DNA from: Lentihominibacter hominis
GTDB taxonomy: Bacteria > Bacillota > Clostridia > Peptostreptococcales > Anaerovoracaceae
Direction of reading: 5' to 3'
DNA length: 64,000 bases
Assembly (NCBI RefSeq): GCF_014385065.1
Contig: NZ_JACRTA010000003.1
Location: 447,125 to 511,124, forward strand
The notes below the pieces were generated by a model, which was not told where the DNA came from, did not search any database, and worked only from the letters and a program-made list of their open reading frames with translations. Shown in pieces: positions 62,510-64,000 of the stretch. Each line of letters opens with the position of its first letter. Positions within the stretch are counted from its first letter, which is position 1. The position numbers were made by a program, and so were the translations under genes.

Positions 62510-63742
62510 TCATCCCTCTTTAAATTCATATATTCTTATCTTATCAACTACAGCAAATATAATAACAGCTCCTGCTACAGTTATGGCAGAACTTATAAGG
62601 AGAAGCGATTCTACCGATGATACATCAAGTATCCTTCCTCCCAATATACATCCAAGCACATTTCCGGCAGTTATGGCTGTTGTAAATACAGCCTGCCCTC
62701 TAACTGCTTCTTCTTTTGACATTATATTATCTATAAAACCCACCATGGCAGGAAACATTAGTCCATATCCAAGTATTTGGTTTATCTGAGCAATATATAT
62801 CAATATCATTGAATCTGCTATATACATCATAATTATCTTCACTGAAAAAAATACAGCAGACAGCTTCAAAAGGAAAGTATAAGAAAAAAAACCTCTTATC
62901 CTGTCAAAAAATAACATAGCAGGCATTTCAAGCATAGCCATAACAAAAATAATTATTCCAAGCTGTTTAGTATCTCCTCCTATATTTTCTAAAATTTGTA
63001 TGGTAAAATTTTCTAATATAACATTTCCAAAAAATAAAGCAACTACACCGGCGCTCAAAATGACAAATCTAATATTGCCAGTCATAAATTCTTTGAAATC
63101 TATGGTTCTATCAGAGATATTTACTTCATCTTTAATATTTGTATGCTTATTCCAAACATTATTTTCATTACATACCTTTTTATAACAGCGATCAGTCATT
63201 ATAACGAAGCCTTCCATCAAAAACAGTATCACAAGTCCGGAGAAAGGTATCACATCCACTCCGAAACCAGTGACAAAGTATCCCATGACAAGCCCCAAAA
63301 CTGCGGCGCTTAAAGAGCCCATACTTCTGCCTATCCCAAAGCTTATATGATATCCGCTTTCTTCCAATGTGAAACTTACAGAATTAATAAAAGGATGCAG
63401 CGCCGTATGAAAGACTATAAGAGCTGTATAAAATATTGTAAGCATCAAAGATCTGTGTCCGATCACCAATACTGATAAAGTCAGAATAAATAAAAAAGCA
63501 ACAAGTATCTTTATCACCAATATGTTATTCAGACGTCTCGATTTATCAGTGGCATCAGCAAGAACACTTTGAAAAAATACAGCTATAATATTGCCGGCCG
63601 CAATGACAACTCCTATAGAAGTATTGGAATATCCTTTGCCTAACATATACACTGATACGAAAAGACCTGCCACAACATAAAAAGCCCAGTACATACCTTG
63701 TATTAAAGCGTAATCCAAATTCAGCAACACTTTTCTGCTCAT
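62510..63742 (-). CDS. MFS transporter
   Basis: The ~410-aa protein has 12 hydrophobic segments and the MFS loop between helices 2 and 3 (LADATDKSRRLNN) and GRSMGSLSAAVLG. Its closest look is to MFS_1 sugar or peptide-type permeases of the LacY/NupG shape; substrate unknown. Start 63742 follows GGAGG at ten bases; the frame to 63787 is upstream. It is paired with the papain-like gene. Confidence 0.88.
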   Translation of the reverse strand: MSRKVLLNLDYALIQGMYWAFYVVAGLFVSVYMLGKGYSNTSIGVVIAAGNIIAVFFQSVLADATDKSRRLNNILVIKILVAFLFILTLSVLVIGHRSLMLTIFYTALIVFHTALHPFINSVSFTLEESGYHISFGIGRSMGSLSAAVLGLVMGYFVTGFGVDVIPFSGLVILFLMEGFVIMTDRCYKKVCNENNVWNKHTNIKDEVNISDRTIDFKEFMTGNIRFVILSAGVVALFFGNVILENFTIQILENIGGDTKQLGIIIFVMAMLEMPAMLFFDRIRGFFSYTFLLKLSAVFFSVKIIMMYIADSMILIYIAQINQILGYGLMFPAMVGFIDNIMSKEEAVRGQAVFTTAITAGNVLGCILGGRILDVSSVESLLLISSAITVAGAVIIFAVVDKIRIYEFKEG

Positions 63743-63808
63743 ATTCCATCTTCCTCCGAAGTCATTATAATATATTAAATATACCATTTCTTTACAAATA
63801 CCACAATC

Positions 63809-63856
63809 AAAAAAGGAGTGATCGCACCGTAAGACGATGCGATCTTCTCCTTTTAT
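63809..63856 (-). terminator. Terminator for the gene at the right edge
   Basis: AAAAGGAG and GATCGCA arms (63811-63826) pair with TGCGATC and CTCCTTTT (63838-63854), with a small bulge; TTTTTT follows on the minus strand. It lies ~27 bp after the stop of the partial gene. Confidence 0.85.
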
Positions 63857-63882
63857 TATATCATATATTCAAAGTTAACTAA

Positions 63883-64000
63883 TTAAAGAGGCTTAACTTC
63901 AGTCTCAAGAGTGATGTCCAGTTTAGCAGCATATGCAAGATACTTGTCGCATTCTTCATATGTCAGCATATCTGATGAAAGAAGTCCTGTCTGATCATAA
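63883..64000 (-). CDS. C-terminal 38 residues of an unidentified protein, partial
   Basis: A frame open at the right edge ends at TAA 63885-63883. The visible tail includes LLSSDMLTYEECDKYLAYAA and ends LETEVKPL. It is soluble and acidic. The terminator at 63809-63856 supports a real gene. I do not recognise the family from this fragment. Confidence 0.6.
   Translation of the reverse strand, partial: YDQTGLLSSDMLTYEECDKYLAYAAKLDITLETEVKPL

Overview
The window looks like a chromosomal segment of a low-to-moderate GC, anaerobic, probably endospore-forming Clostridia-type Firmicute. The evidence is AGGAGG-type ribosome binding sites, a perfect CIRCE element in front of hrcA-grpE-dnaK-dnaJ, an IspH-ribosomal protein S1 fusion, linked argR-recN, AddA rather than RecB, a cotJABC spore-coat operon and consensus tandem Spo0A boxes. 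I cannot name the genus. No rRNA, tRNA, CRISPR array, insertion sequence or prophage was seen. Most genes are housekeeping genes, and several have unusual fusions or well-formed regulatory sites. Layout: 1-2.1 kb (minus) holds a secreted CHAP/SH3 hydrolase that runs off the left edge, translationally coupled to an AbrB-like regulator, then yqeY and rpsU. 2.4-5.6 kb (plus) is nadABC for de novo NAD synthesis, behind a promoter framed by three copies of an 8-bp word. 5.7-8.7 kb (minus) has a Lit-like lipoprotein transacylase, a CBS protein, a HIT hydrolase and mtaB. 8.8-13.5 kb (plus) has an M23 peptidase/NodB deacetylase fusion, a DUF4342 membrane protein and a two-component system. 13.5-20 kb has a 2-hydroxyacid dehydrogenase, rsmE, prmA and two MATE exporters, one divergent from a MerR regulator. 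20-24.9 kb is the heat-shock operon, followed by addA (24.9-28.4) and gpmI (28.5-30.0). 30.1-37.3 kb (minus) has two small proteins, then a ruvCAB-queA-glycosylase-tgt-rlm run joining Holliday-junction processing, queuosine synthesis and base repair. 37.3-40.1 kb (plus) has a metal-binding HMA protein under a CsoR-type operator, then argR-recN. 40.1-45.0 kb (minus) has aroK, DUF523, ispH-rpsA, rarA and a SPOR protein. 45.1-51.3 kb (minus) is a compact Tad/type IVb pilus-like locus: ATPase, two inner-membrane platform proteins, a 52-aa Flp-like pilin, two TadE-like pseudopilins (one with a cysteine/histidine tail), DUF5702 and DUF6382-like proteins. Two perfect 0A boxes 10 bp apart sit just upstream of its promoter. 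51.5-53.5 kb (plus) is a lipoprotein with two papain-like domains. 53.5-56.2 kb (minus) is an EF-G/TetM-like GTPase fused to a Rae1/YacP-type NYN nuclease, with a 15-bp perfect palindrome over its promoter. The right end has a YczE-like membrane protein, a B12-binding radical SAM gene split by one in-frame TAA, an alpha/beta hydrolase, an S4 RNA-binding protein, cotJABC, a papain-like protein with an MFS transporter, and the 3' end of an unidentified gene. The most noteworthy items are the GTPase-NYN fusion with its palindrome, the Spo0A-linked Tad-like locus with a hidden pilin gene, the CsoR-type and MerR-type promoter architectures, and the interrupted radical SAM gene. All names rest on reading motifs by eye; no database search was possible.
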